Assembly: GCF_011299555.1 (NCBI RefSeq)
Contig: NZ_CP049857.1
Span: forward strand, 3,906,001-3,970,000
DNA: 64,000 nucleotides
Reading direction: 5' to 3'
Origin: Dysgonomonas sp. HDW5A
GTDB taxonomy: Bacteria > Bacteroidota > Bacteroidia > Bacteroidales > Dysgonomonadaceae
Position numbers and translations under genes: made by a program. Positions 44,745 through 54,451 of the stretch are shown one piece after another (the first letter of the stretch is position 1; the number at the start of each line of letters is the position of its first letter). The notes beneath the pieces are model-generated. The model was not told the origin of the DNA and did no database searches. It saw only the letters and a program-made list of their open reading frames with translations.

Positions 44745-45293
44745 ATGGCTACAAAGATCCGTTTACAAAGAAGAGGACGTAAAGACTATCCTTTTTATCA
44801 AATCATTATTGCAGATAGCAGAGCTCCACGTGATGGTAAATTTATTGAAAAGGTTGGTTCATACAACCCTAACACTAAACCTGCTACAGTTACGTTGAAC
44901 TTCGACAGAGCTTTGTATTGGCTACAAGTTGGTGCACAACCAACAGATACAGTACGCAACATCCTTTCTGAAGAAGGTGTTCTTATGAAGAAACACTTAC
45001 TAGGTGGGGTAACTAAAGGTGCATTTTCTGATGCTGATGCTCAAACTAAATTTGAAGCATGGAAAGCAACTAAGGAAAAAGCAACTGAGTCTGTAAAAAA
45101 CAAACATGCAGAAAAAGTAAATGCTGAAGCTAAAGCTCGTTTTGAAGCAGAACAAGCTGTAAACAAAGCTAAAGCAGAAGCTGTTGCTCAAAAAAGAGCT
45201 GAAGCAGCTGCCGCTAAAGCTGAAAAAGAAGCTCCTGCTGCTGTTGAAGTAGAAGAAGCTCCTGAAGCTCCTGCTGCAGAAAGTGCTGAATAA
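44745..45293 (+). CDS. rpsP: 30S ribosomal protein bS16 with long acidic-basic tail
   Basis: 182 residues, about twice the length of E. coli bS16. Residues 1-80 are the ribosomal domain ([41 protein letters not shown]). From about 85 on there is a low-complexity tail rich in Ala, Lys and Glu that looks helical at first ([20 protein letters not shown]) and ends acidic ([16 protein letters not shown]). Such tails are usual in Bacteroidetes bS16; what they do on the ribosome is not known to me. No rimM, trmD or rplS follows, unlike in proteobacteria. A strong terminator closes the single-gene unit. Confidence 0.96.
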   Translation: MATKIRLQRRGRKDYPFYQIIIADSRAPRDGKFIEKVGSYNPNTKPATVTLNFDRALYWLQVGAQPTDTVRNILSEEGVLMKKHLLGGVTKGAFSDADAQTKFEAWKATKEKATESVKNKHAEKVNAEAKARFEAEQAVNKAKAEAVAQKRAEAAAAKAEKEAPAAVEVEEAPEAPAAESAE

Positions 45294-45315
45294 TTCAACA
45301 TTATTTATACAGCAT

Positions 45316-45348
45316 AAAAAAGGTAATCCATATGGATTACCTTTTTTT
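45316..45348 (+). terminator. Intrinsic terminator of rpsP
   Basis: Perfect 8-bp stem GGTAATCC (45322-45329) / GGATTACC (45334-45341), tetraloop ATAT, seven T after and six A before, so it may also serve the convergent reductase gene. Confidence 0.9.
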
Positions 45349-45369
45349 AGTATATTGCTTTTTCTGACT

Positions 45370-46437
45370 TTATTTATATCCCCGCAAATACTGAACAGGA
45401 TAATTGGCTACAGTGTCACCCAACTCCTTAGCTGCATTGAGTACAAACTGAGGATTACGCAATAATTCTCGCCCTAGAAAAATCAAATCACATTTTCTTG
45501 CATTCAATAGATTCTCTGCTTGCTTAGAGTCTGTTATTAACCCTACAGCTCCTGTTATTACTCCAACCTCTCTCTTTATACGTTTAGAGAAAGGAACCTG
45601 ATAAGAAGGCCCAACAGGAATTTTAGCATGAACAGCATTGCCGCCACTAGATACATCAATAACATCTACTCCTTTATCCTTCAATAATTTTGACAGTTCG
45701 ACAGATTCTTCAATACTCCAACCGCCTTCAACCCAATCGGTAGCAGAAATTCGTACCCAAAGAGATTCTTTTTCACCCAATAATCCAATTAAGGCATCCA
45801 CAATCTCTAGAAGAAAACGAGTTCTATTTTCAAAACTCCCTCCATATTCATCTGTTCTATGATTACTCAAAGGTGACAAAAACTGATGAACCAAATATCC
45901 ATGAGCAGCATGTATTTCTATAATCTTATAGCCTGCTTTAAGAGACCTCATTGTTGCACTTTTGAAATCATCAATCACACCTTTTATATCTTCCTGGGAT
46001 AGAGGTTTGGGGGCATTTTCTCCTTTATCAAAAGGAATAGGTGAGGCTGATACTGTAGTCCAGCTATTAGGTCCTTCATTCAATTGCTTCCCTCCATTTT
46101 GAGGTAAACTGCAACTGGCTTTCCTTCCGGCATGAGCCAATTGAATACCGGCGACAGCACCATGTTTTTGAACAAAATTTACAATCCTAGATAGCTGATC
46201 AATATGTTCATCTTTCCATATACCCAAATCTCCATAAGTAATTCTACCTTCAGGAGATACAGCTGTAGCCTCTTGTATAATGGCTCCGCATCCCCCTACC
46301 GCACGACTTCCATAATGAATAAAATGCCAATCATTGGCGAAACCATCTTCTGACGAATATTGGCACATAGGAGACATGACAACTCTATTTTTTAGAGTAA
46401 TCCCTTTCAAATGGAATGAAGTTAATAGTTTTGACAT
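45370..46437 (-). CDS. namA: NADPH dehydrogenase of the old yellow enzyme family (YqjM/NamA-like)
   Basis: 355 residues, flavin-dependent TIM barrel. MSPMCQYSSEDG with Cys25 marks the YqjM class of ene-reductases (this Cys tunes the FMN). IQLAHAGRKAS holds the His and the pyrimidine-contacting residues; EIHAAHGYLVHQFLSPLSNHRTDEYGGSFENR is the family signature. It reduces activated C=C bonds and some nitro compounds with NADPH. It is a single gene convergent with rpsP. The exact natural substrate is not evident. Confidence 0.92.
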   Translation of the reverse strand: MSKLLTSFHLKGITLKNRVVMSPMCQYSSEDGFANDWHFIHYGSRAVGGCGAIIQEATAVSPEGRITYGDLGIWKDEHIDQLSRIVNFVQKHGAVAGIQLAHAGRKASCSLPQNGGKQLNEGPNSWTTVSASPIPFDKGENAPKPLSQEDIKGVIDDFKSATMRSLKAGYKIIEIHAAHGYLVHQFLSPLSNHRTDEYGGSFENRTRFLLEIVDALIGLLGEKESLWVRISATDWVEGGWSIEESVELSKLLKDKGVDVIDVSSGGNAVHAKIPVGPSYQVPFSKRIKREVGVITGAVGLITDSKQAENLLNARKCDLIFLGRELLRNPQFVLNAAKELGDTVANYPVQYLRGYK

Positions 46438-46563
46438 GCTTTATTTTTTAATCTTTCTGATAATAACCTTAACATAATATACAATCTATAAAATTAAGAA
46501 ATAATCCAGACATTAATTGATGTATTTTATAATATTTCATTTTCATATCTTTTTTATAAAATC

Positions 46564-46571
46564 TATCTTTG
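46564..46571 (+). promoter_or_regulatory. Candidate -7 element of tdk
   Basis: TATCTTTG matches TAnnTTTG, 76 nt before the ATG at 46648. A similar but incomplete box (TCATCTTTG) lies at 46591-46599. Confidence 0.45.
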
Positions 46572-46647
46572 CACGGCTTAAAATATAGAGTCATCTTTGC
46601 AGATAGAACTAATATTGATTACTAATCCTCTTATACTTTCTTTTTAT

Positions 46648-47235
46648 ATGATTTATTGCGAAAATACGATACATGAAACAAATAACAGAGGTAGTATAGA
46701 GGTTATATGTGGATCGATGTTCTCCGGGAAAACAGAGGAACTTTTACGTCGTCTGAAAAGAGCTAAAATAGCTAAGCAGGAAATAGAAATATTTAAGCCT
46801 GCCATTGACACACGCTATTCTGACGTTGAGATCACCTCACACGATAAGAATTCGATACAATCAACTGTAGTTGAACATTCGAGTAACATCTTATTGCTTT
46901 CATCTAATATTGAGGTGGTAGGCATTGATGAAGCTCAATTCTTTGATATGGGGTTAGTAGAAGTATGCCAGCAATTGGCAGACCAGGGGATAAGAGTTAT
47001 TATAGCCGGATTAGATATGGACTTTAAAAGAAATCCTTTTGGTCCTATCCCTAATTTGTGTGCAATTGCCGACGATGTAGAAAAAGTCCATGCTATATGC
47101 GTGGAATGTGGTAAATTAGCAAATTATTCATACAGACTTGTATCTAATAACGACAAGCAGGTGATGCTTGGAGAGCTACAAGAATATAAACCGTTGTGTA
47201 GATCGTGCTACACTAGGTTTAAGGATAAAAAATAG
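46648..47235 (+). CDS. tdk: Thymidine kinase
   Basis: 195 residues from the ATG at 46648; a TTG further up (46597) would add an unrelated hydrophobic leader and is unlikely. Type II thymidine kinase: P-loop [12 protein letters not shown] (22-33), DEAQFFD, and the lasso with zinc ligands [15 protein letters not shown] and CRSCYTRF. It phosphorylates thymidine for the salvage route to dTMP and is normally inhibited by dTTP. Between its stop and mgtE lies an imperfect long A/T hairpin (about 47246-47280). Confidence 0.95.
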   Translation: MIYCENTIHETNNRGSIEVICGSMFSGKTEELLRRLKRAKIAKQEIEIFKPAIDTRYSDVEITSHDKNSIQSTVVEHSSNILLLSSNIEVVGIDEAQFFDMGLVEVCQQLADQGIRVIIAGLDMDFKRNPFGPIPNLCAIADDVEKVHAICVECGKLANYSYRLVSNNDKQVMLGELQEYKPLCRSCYTRFKDKK

Positions 47236-47305
47236 AGAGTGTTTCTGAAAACTTTTTTTGAGAAAAAAGGGTTTTCCAGTATTTACTGATTAAAACTTCC
47301 TCAGT

Positions 47306-48694
47306 ATGAGAAAAGATCTCAAACACATCGTTAATCAAACTCAATCACTGATCAAATCAGGAGATAAAAAAAAGCTAAGAGTATACCTCGACAGCTTAAA
47401 TATCTCAATAATAGAAGATCTGATAGATGAGTTGCCTGATTATGCTCCGCTTATTATTGATACAATGAGTGTAAATAGAGCTATAAACGTTTTTAGAATT
47501 TTGGACGTCCCAACTCAAGAGCGAGTCATAAAGAAACTTCCAAAATTGAAAGTTTCTGAAATTATGAGAGGACTTCCTCCTGATGACCAAACAGCATTTT
47601 TAGGAGAACTTAAGGACGAAGAATTATCACAACAATTATTATCACTGCTTTCTCCCGAAGACAAGAAAGAAGTATCTACCCTACTCGCTTATCCCGAAGA
47701 TAGTGTAGGTCGGCTAATGACACCGGACTATCTGGCGATTAATAAAAATTACACTGTACAAGAGACTTTAGATACAATCAGACGTAGAGGTAAGAATTCG
47801 GAAACAATTGATGTTATATATATACTGGACGACAACGGAATTTTACTTGATGACCTTCGAATACGTGACTTATTGGTGGTTGATCCACATACTCCTATAG
47901 CTGATTTGATGGACGACAGACTTATTTCACTGAATGCTGAAGATCCTCAGGAAGAGGCAATCAAGGTATTCAAAATGAATAACAGGGTTGCTTTACCTGT
48001 AATTGCATCCGATAAAACACTGTTAGGTATTGTTACCATTGATGATGTTTTATGGCTGGCAGATGAAGAGTATTCAGAGGATATGCAGCGATTTGGAGCC
48101 AGTGGTACTCTTGATGAACCCTACTTGGATGTACCTCTCTATAAATTGGTATGGAAGCGTGCAGGTTGGCTTATTGTTCTGTTTATAGGAGAATTACTCA
48201 CAGCATCAGTAATGCAATATTACGAGGATCAATTGGCTAAAGTTATTGTTTTGGCAATGTTTCTGCCTCTTATGATTTCTAGTGGAGGTAATAGCGGATC
48301 ACAAGCATCAACACTTATTATACAGGCAATGGCTGTAGGAGATGTACAGCTTTCACATTGGTGGCGTGTATTCAGACGGGAAATTATATCAGGACTTAGT
48401 CTGGGTATTATATTAGGTGTTATCGGTTTTATACGTATTTATGTGTGGCATTTTATATTTCCTCACTTATATGGCGATCACTGGATAATGGTAGCTACAA
48501 CAGTATCCTTATCTTTAGTTGGGATTGTTCTTTGGGGATCGTTAATCGGCTCAATGCTTCCATTTATTTTACGCAGATTAGGTGCGGATCCTGCTACATC
48601 ATCTGCTCCTTTTGTAGCAACTATCGTTGATGTGACGGGACTGATGATATATTTGACAATAGCGAGCATTATATTCGGTTCAGTACTTAATTAA
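47306..48694 (+). CDS. mgtE: Magnesium transporter MgtE
   Basis: 462 residues in the standard order: N-terminal helical MgtE_N domain (about 20-120, including MRGLPPDDQTAFLGEL), a CBS pair (about 130-255, starting SVGRLMTPDYLAI), a linking helix, and five membrane helices (about 285-460) with the pore motifs ASTLIIQAMAVGD and SAPFVATIVDVTGLMIYL. The cytoplasmic domains sense Mg2+ and gate the channel. The gene is followed by a DUF3806 gene after 22 nt. Confidence 0.95.
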   Translation: MRKDLKHIVNQTQSLIKSGDKKKLRVYLDSLNISIIEDLIDELPDYAPLIIDTMSVNRAINVFRILDVPTQERVIKKLPKLKVSEIMRGLPPDDQTAFLGELKDEELSQQLLSLLSPEDKKEVSTLLAYPEDSVGRLMTPDYLAINKNYTVQETLDTIRRRGKNSETIDVIYILDDNGILLDDLRIRDLLVVDPHTPIADLMDDRLISLNAEDPQEEAIKVFKMNNRVALPVIASDKTLLGIVTIDDVLWLADEEYSEDMQRFGASGTLDEPYLDVPLYKLVWKRAGWLIVLFIGELLTASVMQYYEDQLAKVIVLAMFLPLMISSGGNSGSQASTLIIQAMAVGDVQLSHWWRVFRREIISGLSLGIILGVIGFIRIYVWHFIFPHLYGDHWIMVATTVSLSLVGIVLWGSLIGSMLPFILRRLGADPATSSAPFVATIVDVTGLMIYLTIASIIFGSVLN

Positions 48695-48716
48695 TCTCAA
48701 TTTAAGATCATAAAGG

Positions 48717-49250
48717 ATGAGTAAACAACAAGAGTCGGATGATGAAAATTTTGAACACAAATCATTTGAAATCGAAGGACGCACAGTTGAATATAAAACT
48801 AAAATAGTAGATAAGGTTGAGCAAGACTTGCTTAATCTAGGAGAGAAGGATAAAGAGTTTATAGCATACAGCTTAGTAGATGCTGAAATTCTATTGACTC
48901 AACTTAGTTCAGAGAAAAATTTATCGAATTACTCAGCACAAGACTTGGACGAACTTGTTTATTTGTGGTTACACAAACGTAATAATTTCAAACTGGTGAG
49001 TGAAGAAGAGTTCGTTAATGCCATCGGATCTGCTTTTGGTAATTGTATGAATCAAGCATATGGAACTAAATGGACTATTATAAGTGATGAGTATGGAAAC
49101 GATTTCGCTTGTGTATCAGAAAACCCTGTATTCCAGACATTTCCTTTTAGTTCTATATGGAAAGCAATAGAACACAACAGAGAAGGGTCGTTACAAGCAA
49201 TTATGGATTTAATTAGAAAACATCTGGATGATGGTTCTTTCGGAAGCTAA
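48717..49250 (+). CDS. DUF3806-like soluble protein
   Basis: 177 residues, acidic, no signal peptide or membrane helix. The C-terminal half fits the DUF3806 pattern: FVNAIGSAFGNCMNQAYG, TKWTIISDEYGNDFACV and FQTFPFSSIWKAIEH. Function unknown. The ATG is preceded by AAAGG at good distance, one of few Shine-Dalgarno-like sequences here. It shares a transcript with mgtE and ends with a strong terminator. Confidence 0.72.
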   Translation: MSKQQESDDENFEHKSFEIEGRTVEYKTKIVDKVEQDLLNLGEKDKEFIAYSLVDAEILLTQLSSEKNLSNYSAQDLDELVYLWLHKRNNFKLVSEEEFVNAIGSAFGNCMNQAYGTKWTIISDEYGNDFACVSENPVFQTFPFSSIWKAIEHNREGSLQAIMDLIRKHLDDGSFGS

Positions 49251-49263
49251 AAATCATCTAAAT

Positions 49264-49301
49264 AAAAAAGAGTTTGTATCTGTTGATACAAACTCTTTTT
49301 T
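49264..49301 (+). terminator. Bidirectional terminator between the DUF3806 gene and the aminotransferase gene
   Basis: Perfect 11-bp stem GAGTTTGTATC (49270-49280) / GATACAAACTC (49285-49295) with loop TGTT, flanked by an A run and TTTTTT. Placed between convergent genes, it can serve both. Confidence 0.9.
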
Positions 49302-49318
49302 ATTATTATAGTATATTA

Positions 49319-50512
49319 TTATTTTAATTTTGCCAAAGTTTCTTTTACTCTCTTTAAAGCTTCTACAAGTAATTCATCTGCCGTAGCATACGAAAAGCGA
49401 ATACAATTAGGAGCTCCGAAAGCTTGTCCTCCAACACAGGCTACATGCCCCTCTTCTAATAAGAACATAGCTAAATCTCCGGAGTTTTCGATTTTTCGAC
49501 CGTTAAACGATTTACCTAAATAGTACGAACAGTCAGGAAATACATAAAATGCTCCATCCGGCTTTTCTATTTTGAATCCTTCTATTTCAGATGTCAACTT
49601 ATAAACCAAATCTCGACGACGTTCAAAAGCTTGACGCATAGTCTCAATACATGACTGATCGCCTGTATAAGCGGCTTCTGCTGCCTTTTGAGTAATAGAT
49701 GATGGCCCCGACGTAACTTGTCCCTGCAATTTATTACAAGCATCAGCAATCCACTTAGGAGCAGCTATCCATCCCAAACGCCATCCTGTCATCGCATATC
49801 CTTTAGATACGCCATTTATAATTACAACACGGTCTCTAACATTCTCAAACTGAGCTATACTTTCATGCTTTCCTACATAATTGATATGCTCATATATTTC
49901 ATCGGCAAGAATAATTATATTCGGATGTTTAGCCAATACATTTGCTAAAGCTTCTAATTCTGACTTAGAATATATACTTCCGGTAGGATTAGAAGGTGAA
50001 CACAGAATAATAGCACGCGTTTTTGCTGTGATTGCACTTTCAAGCTGAGCAGGTGTTATTTTAAAATTTTGTTCGATTCCCGCAGTAACAATAACACTTG
50101 TTCCTTCGGCTAATTTTACCATTTCGATATAACTTACCCAATATGGAGCAGGAATAATCACCTCGTCTCCCTTATTAACGACACTAGCAAGAACATTATA
50201 AACCGATTGTTTAGCTCCATTTGAACAAACAATTTGGTCGGGCTGAAAACTTAAATTATTTTCTTTTTCCAGTTTCGAGCAAATAGCTTTTCGTAAAGAC
50301 AAAAATCCGGTTACAGGGCTATAGAATGAAAAGTTGTCATCTATCGCTTTTTTCGCTGCCTCCTTTATATGATCCGGAGTATAAAAATCCGGCTCACCTA
50401 CACTCAGATTAATAACATCTATACCCTGAGCTTTCAATTCAGAGCTCTTTTGTGACATTGCCAATGTTTCGGATGCCGAAAGATTAGCGATACGATCTGC
50501 TACCTGTCCCAT
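49319..50512 (-). CDS. Class I/II pyridoxal-phosphate aminotransferase (aspartate aminotransferase-like)
   Basis: 397 residues, fold-type I. PLP-binding residues are visible: Asn175 in SPSNPTG, Asp204 and Tyr207 in LADEIYEH, Schiff-base Lys237 in NGVSKGYAMTGWRLGW, and Arg245 in the same motif. The start VINLSVGEPDFYTPDHI is typical of the AspB/AspC branch (subgroup Ib) that transfers amino groups between aspartate or prephenate and 2-oxoglutarate. Substrate choice cannot be fixed from sequence. It is followed on the same strand by no close gene; ribBA lies 76 nt upstream in the reading direction. Confidence 0.9.
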   Translation of the reverse strand: MGQVADRIANLSASETLAMSQKSSELKAQGIDVINLSVGEPDFYTPDHIKEAAKKAIDDNFSFYSPVTGFLSLRKAICSKLEKENNLSFQPDQIVCSNGAKQSVYNVLASVVNKGDEVIIPAPYWVSYIEMVKLAEGTSVIVTAGIEQNFKITPAQLESAITAKTRAIILCSPSNPTGSIYSKSELEALANVLAKHPNIIILADEIYEHINYVGKHESIAQFENVRDRVVIINGVSKGYAMTGWRLGWIAAPKWIADACNKLQGQVTSGPSSITQKAAEAAYTGDQSCIETMRQAFERRRDLVYKLTSEIEGFKIEKPDGAFYVFPDCSYYLGKSFNGRKIENSGDLAMFLLEEGHVACVGGQAFGAPNCIRFSYATADELLVEALKRVKETLAKLK

Positions 50513-50588
50513 TTTAATTTTTATTCTTTATTTGTATTTTTCTAGTTTATATATACTGAGTAATGCTAAATATTAGAGTCATACGAAC

Positions 50589-51806
50589 TTAATCCAAATT
50601 ATGTAGGATATGCCCCATTCTATCTTTTTTAGTCTTCATATAAGCCTCATTATACTTATTAGGAGCAATCTCGATAGGTAAATTGCCAACAACTTCTAAT
50701 CCGAAAGACTCAAGTCCTACTCGCTTCACAGGATTATTGGTTAATAAACGCATCTTCTTTATATTCAAATCTCTTAGTATTGCCGCTCCTACACCATAGT
50801 CACGCTCATCTGCATTATAACCTAAGTGTAGATTTGCATCTACTGTATCCAGACCTTCTTCTTGCAGCTTATAAGCCTCTATTTTTGCCATAAGACCAAT
50901 ACCTCTGCCTTCTTGATTCAGGTAGACAATCACTCCCTTACCCTCTTTTTGGATCATCTCCATCGATTTATGCAACTGCTCGCCACATTCACAACGTTTG
51001 GATCCGAAAATATCTCCGGTCATACAAGACGAATGTACTCTAACTAAAATTGGTTCATCGGCAGACCATGTACCCTTTATCAAAGCAATGTGTTCTAAAC
51101 CATTTGACTTTTGTTTAAAAGGAATCAAACGGAAATCGCCGTATTCAGTAGGCATATTAACTTCAACACCTTTCTCAATCAAAGATTCACGGCTTAATCT
51201 ATATTTAACCAGATCTGCCACCGATATAATTTTAAGACCAAAGTCTTTAGAAAATTTCATTAATTCGGGAAGACGTGCCATTTCTCCGTCTTCTTTTTTT
51301 ATTTCGATCAAAACACCTGCCGGATATAATCCCGCTAATTTTGCTAAATCAACAGCCGCTTCAGTGTGCCCTATACGACTCAACACACCCTTATCTCTTG
51401 CTCTAAGAGGGAAGACGTGACCAGGGCGTCCTAAGTCTTCGGCTTTTGTTTCGGCCTTAGCTAAGGCTAAAATGGTCTGAGATCTATCAAATGAAGAAAT
51501 ACCTGTAGTACAACCGTGTCCTAATAAATCTACAGATACGGTAAAAGGTGTAGCATGTACAGATGTATTGCTGGTAACCATCATTGGCAAATCCAACTCA
51601 TCGCATCTTTCTCCTGTTAAAGGAACGCAAAGAAGTCCTTTCGCATGAGTTTCCATAAAATTCACTTTTTCTGGAGTAATTGCTTCTGCTGCAATTATCA
51701 GATCTCCTTCATTTTCACGGTCTTCATCATCAACTACAACAACAAAGTTACCTTTCTTTATCTCTTCTATCGCTTCTTCGATAGTATCTAATTTTATATC
51801 TAACAT
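50589..51806 (-). CDS. ribBA: Bifunctional riboflavin synthesis protein: DHBP synthase / GTP cyclohydrolase II
   Basis: 405 residues. Residues 1-200 are the 3,4-dihydroxy-2-butanone-4-phosphate synthase ([33 protein letters not shown]). Residues about 210-400 are GTP cyclohydrolase II with zinc ligands in [17 protein letters not shown] and the [19 protein letters not shown] stretch. Both halves look intact. It supplies the two precursors of riboflavin. It starts 5 nt after the LptF/G-type gene, so both share a transcript; I found no FMN riboswitch between or before them. Confidence 0.96.
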   Translation of the reverse strand: MLDIKLDTIEEAIEEIKKGNFVVVVDDEDRENEGDLIIAAEAITPEKVNFMETHAKGLLCVPLTGERCDELDLPMMVTSNTSVHATPFTVSVDLLGHGCTTGISSFDRSQTILALAKAETKAEDLGRPGHVFPLRARDKGVLSRIGHTEAAVDLAKLAGLYPAGVLIEIKKEDGEMARLPELMKFSKDFGLKIISVADLVKYRLSRESLIEKGVEVNMPTEYGDFRLIPFKQKSNGLEHIALIKGTWSADEPILVRVHSSCMTGDIFGSKRCECGEQLHKSMEMIQKEGKGVIVYLNQEGRGIGLMAKIEAYKLQEEGLDTVDANLHLGYNADERDYGVGAAILRDLNIKKMRLLTNNPVKRVGLESFGLEVVGNLPIEIAPNKYNEAYMKTKKDRMGHILHNLD

Positions 51807-51811
51807 AATAA

Positions 51812-53635
51812 TTATATGTTTGTTATTATTGTTTGTTCTTTATAAGATAGTAATACCTTTTTCATTTTATTCTTATGTAGAAAGTATAAAATGAAATAAA
51901 ATGGTATTCCAATCGTAAAATTCAGAATGATACCCGATATTTCGATCTTCTCTTTTACCCTTGAATAAAATTCCTGTCGGGTAAAGAATATATCAATAAG
52001 TAAAAATAAATATAATATCCCACTTATCCATTGTAAAACAGAAAAGGTTGAGCTTATAAAACCTTTAGTCAGAGTAACCGCTATTGAAGTCAAAAGAAAT
52101 GCAGCAAATACTTTCAATGCATCTTTTGCTCTTTTATCATAAGTAGAGAAAAGTTCATTTAATGTCATTAAACTACGATCTCCAAATAATTTCACGTAAT
52201 AATTTCGATAGGCATCAGCATTGAATAAGGCAGAGTCATTTATAGCCTTATAAGTAATAAATACTCCTAGAGGAAACAGTATGAAAGAACTTAGCCAAAC
52301 ACCTTGCCATACAGCCCAAACACCGTCTCTTGCCATTTTGTATCCGAGATTATCTATGATGTAATAGATAATAAATAGAATAACAGAAACTACAACGGGC
52401 ATCCCTAAGCCTCCTTTTCGGATAATTGCACCTAACGGAGCACCAATAAAAAAGAAGATAAGGCATGCAAACGATAGGGTAAATTTACGTTGCAGCTCAA
52501 CATTATGTTGTCGTATTTTCTTTTGAGTATCAATTTTGGAAATTGAGCGAAACATAAAATCATTTTTATTTGCTTCGGCCCGTGACATTGCTTCACTATA
52601 AACACTGACTCTTTCGGATGGAGAAAGAGAGTTCAATACAGAATCCAGACTATAACTATAATCCAGTTTCTCTTCTTGAACTTGGGTTGTGTCAGTTTGA
52701 TAATTGTTCCGATACGACAAATAAGTATATTTAAGCATCACCTTTCGGTCGTTGATATTTAAACTATCAACTATGGTTGTTAGGGAATCAACAGATGCTC
52801 TTAACTGCGAAACATTTTTCGCGATTTGGGTTCCATCCATAGATGCTTCATCCATTCTATTAAAATTGGCATCAAAAGGAATTATAACCTCTTTTTCTTT
52901 AAAATTCTCACGACTATAAGGTACAAATTTATCATTCCGAACAGTTGCTCTATCTCCTAAGCCCGATTGTTTGAAATTTGCAAATTGTTGTCCATTATAT
53001 AAATTAAGCTGTAAGTAATCTTTATTAGAAGACATTTTCATTTTAGCTGAATCACAAACAATTACAGCCATATTATCAAAACCTTTAGATACATCATATA
53101 TCATCACATCTCTCAAGGTGCCGGTCTCTTTATCTTTAGTCTTTACATAGATATTATAATTATCAATACCCGAATAGAAAGACCCTTCAGGAATATCCAA
53201 TTCCGGAGATTTCTGTTTTACTGAAATCATTAAGGTTCTGAACTTAACATTTATCTTGGGAATAATATCATTCTGAAAGAAGAAAGCCCCAATACAAACC
53301 AATACCATGAGAATGATTAATGGACGCATGGCTCGAAGAAGAGATATTCCGGCGGCTTTAATTGCCAAAAGCTCATAGCGTTCGCCCAGATTGCCAAAAG
53401 ACATAAGAGAGGCCAATAATATAGCCAATGGCAATGCCATGGGTACTAATGTTAGAGCAGCATACAAGAACAATTCAGCCAGCACATGAGTATCAAGACC
53501 CTTGCCAACTAAATCTTCGACATACTTCCACAAAAACTGCATTAATATAATAAACAAACAGATGGCAAATGTCATGAAGAACACAGGCACAAATGTTTGT
53601 AATATATATAAGTATAAACGTTTTATACGTAACAT
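51812..53635 (-). CDS. LPS export permease of the LptF/LptG family, long form
   Basis: 607 residues from the ATG at 53635 (a TTG one codon upstream is less likely). N-terminal helices ([22 protein letters not shown]) and [22 protein letters not shown] are typical of LptF/LptG. A periplasmic part of about 120-360 follows, then [23 protein letters not shown] with C-terminal helices. Beyond the usual end there is an extra region of about 170 residues with two or three further helices ([19 protein letters not shown]...). This long form complements the short one at 16693-17769. The gene leads the unit with ribBA. Confidence 0.88.
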   Translation of the reverse strand: MLRIKRLYLYILQTFVPVFFMTFAICLFIILMQFLWKYVEDLVGKGLDTHVLAELFLYAALTLVPMALPLAILLASLMSFGNLGERYELLAIKAAGISLLRAMRPLIILMVLVCIGAFFFQNDIIPKINVKFRTLMISVKQKSPELDIPEGSFYSGIDNYNIYVKTKDKETGTLRDVMIYDVSKGFDNMAVIVCDSAKMKMSSNKDYLQLNLYNGQQFANFKQSGLGDRATVRNDKFVPYSRENFKEKEVIIPFDANFNRMDEASMDGTQIAKNVSQLRASVDSLTTIVDSLNINDRKVMLKYTYLSYRNNYQTDTTQVQEEKLDYSYSLDSVLNSLSPSERVSVYSEAMSRAEANKNDFMFRSISKIDTQKKIRQHNVELQRKFTLSFACLIFFFIGAPLGAIIRKGGLGMPVVVSVILFIIYYIIDNLGYKMARDGVWAVWQGVWLSSFILFPLGVFITYKAINDSALFNADAYRNYYVKLFGDRSLMTLNELFSTYDKRAKDALKVFAAFLLTSIAVTLTKGFISSTFSVLQWISGILYLFLLIDIFFTRQEFYSRVKEKIEISGIILNFTIGIPFYFILYFLHKNKMKKVLLSYKEQTIITNI

Positions 53636-53651
53636 CAAACTTTATCTTAAT

Positions 53652-53666
53652 AAGATCTAAGACCTT
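53652..53666. repeat. 15-nt palindrome AAGRTCTNAGAYCTT, copy 3 (upstream of the lpt gene)
   Basis: AAGATCTAAGACCTT, followed on the plus strand by TTATTACTTAGG. The pair at positions 4/12 is A-C on the plus strand and G-U on the minus strand, which is the coding strand of the nearby gene. Its edge is 16 nt from the ATG at 53635. Confidence 0.5.
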
Positions 53667-53767
53667 TTATTACTTAGGTTATTGTATCGTTATTACCACG
53701 AATACATCAATAATAATTCCTCGTATTTACAAGAACAAAGTTAGTAAAAAAACCTGCTAAAAAACAG

Positions 53768-53795
53768 AAAAGAGATAGTATAAACTATCTCTTTT
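53768..53795 (-). terminator. Terminator of the RRM protein gene
   Basis: Perfect 12-bp stem AAAAGAGATAGT (53768-53779) / ACTATCTCTTTT (53784-53795) with loop ATAA. On the minus strand it ends in a U run, 30 nt after the RRM stop. Confidence 0.8.
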
Positions 53796-53824
53796 CTTGT
53801 GGCTTTATATAAATATTCTAAATA

Positions 53825-54175
53825 TTAATATCTTTCACGATTGAAACCGCCACCTGAGTTGCCACCTCTTCTGTTACCGCCGCCGAAGCCACCGCCAGAA
53901 TTGCTTCTACGAGGACCACCTGCGCCACCTTCAGTTCTTGGACGTGCAACTGATACAGAAATAGTTCTGCCATCATACTCAGCACCGTTCAATTCATCAA
54001 TAGCTTTTTGTCCTGAAGCTTCGTCATTCATTTCAACGAAACCGTAACCTTTAGAACGACCAGTTTCTCTGTCCATAATAACTTTAGCAGAAGCGATCTC
54101 TCCGTATTCTCCAAATAAATCATTTAGGTCAGCATCTGTAATACTATAGCTTAACCCAGCAATAAAAATGTTCAT
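53825..54175 (-). CDS. Glycine-rich RRM RNA-binding protein
   Basis: 116 residues: one RRM domain (1-80) with RNP2 IFIAGL (3-8) and RNP1 KGYGFVEM (42-49), then a tail of Gly, Arg, Asn and Ser (about 81-116) resembling an RGG-type RNA-binding tail. Such proteins are abundant in Bacteroidetes, which lack several other global RNA chaperones; members called Rbp proteins influence mRNA levels and capsule or glycan use. The upstream gap is long (301 bp), with two candidate -7 boxes 130-175 nt from the ATG, implying a long 5' leader that might be regulated. Confidence 0.93.
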   Translation of the reverse strand: MNIFIAGLSYSITDADLNDLFGEYGEIASAKVIMDRETGRSKGYGFVEMNDEASGQKAIDELNGAEYDGRTISVSVARPRTEGGAGGPRRSNSGGGFGGGNRRGGNSGGGFNRERY

Positions 54176-54272
54176 AAAAAAATGTAATTAAAAAAAAATA
54201 AATAATTGTGTTTAGCAAAGAACCAAATTCAGAGAGAAATGATATACTAACCAAGATACTTGAGAAAGAAAT

Positions 54273-54395
54273 TAAAACTGTCTGTCTAAAAATTACTTAT
54301 GCACTCACAAATATAGCAATAAAATTGAGATGTTGTGTTTTTATATAGCAAATATACAAGCCTATATTTTATTTTAACTAAATCGGACAGTTTTA
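54273..54395. promoter_or_regulatory. Divergent control region: 10-bp inverted repeat around two -7-like boxes
   Basis: TAAAACTGTC (54273-54282) and GACAGTTTTA (54386-54395) are exact reverse complements 103 nt apart. Between them, on the minus strand, are two TATATTTG boxes (54308-54315 and 54349-54356), possible promoters of the RRM gene; neither has a well-spaced TTTG. The arms could be paired sites for one regulator or the base of a long-range RNA stem. The rest of the 301-bp gap shows nothing else. Confidence 0.4.
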
Positions 54396-54443
54396 CAAAT
54401 TTATTAACATCATGAAGCTCGTCTGATATACATTACAATATAT

Positions 54444-54451
54444 TACTTTTG
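54444..54451 (+). promoter_or_regulatory. Candidate -7 element of the YbaK-like gene
   Basis: TACTTTTG fits TAnnTTTG, 25 nt before the ATG at 54477. Confidence 0.55.

Noticed and set aside
44695-44898. ORF of 67 codons overlapping the start of rpsP in another frame
   Set aside because: It overlaps the rpsP promoter and the conserved ribosomal domain; its protein has no recognisable features.
46597-46647. Longer tdk start at a TTG, giving a hydrophobic N-terminal leader
   Set aside because: Thymidine kinase is cytoplasmic, the family starts near the ATG at 46648, and the extra residues overlap a second -7-like sequence.
47246-47280. A/T-rich hairpin between tdk and mgtE as a magnesium-sensing leader
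   Set aside because: The stem needs several bulges and consists mostly of A-U pairs; nothing resembles the M-box riboswitch, so I keep it only as a weak structure.
51807-53660. Possible FMN riboswitch in front of ribBA
   Set aside because: Only 5 nt separate ribBA from the lpt gene, and the region upstream of that gene has just a short palindrome and a terminator, not the conserved RFN element.
53841-54047. Proline-rich ORF opposite the RRM gene (rows of P and L residues)
   Set aside because: It is the mirror of the Gly-rich tail of the RRM protein; Gly codons read as Pro on the other strand.
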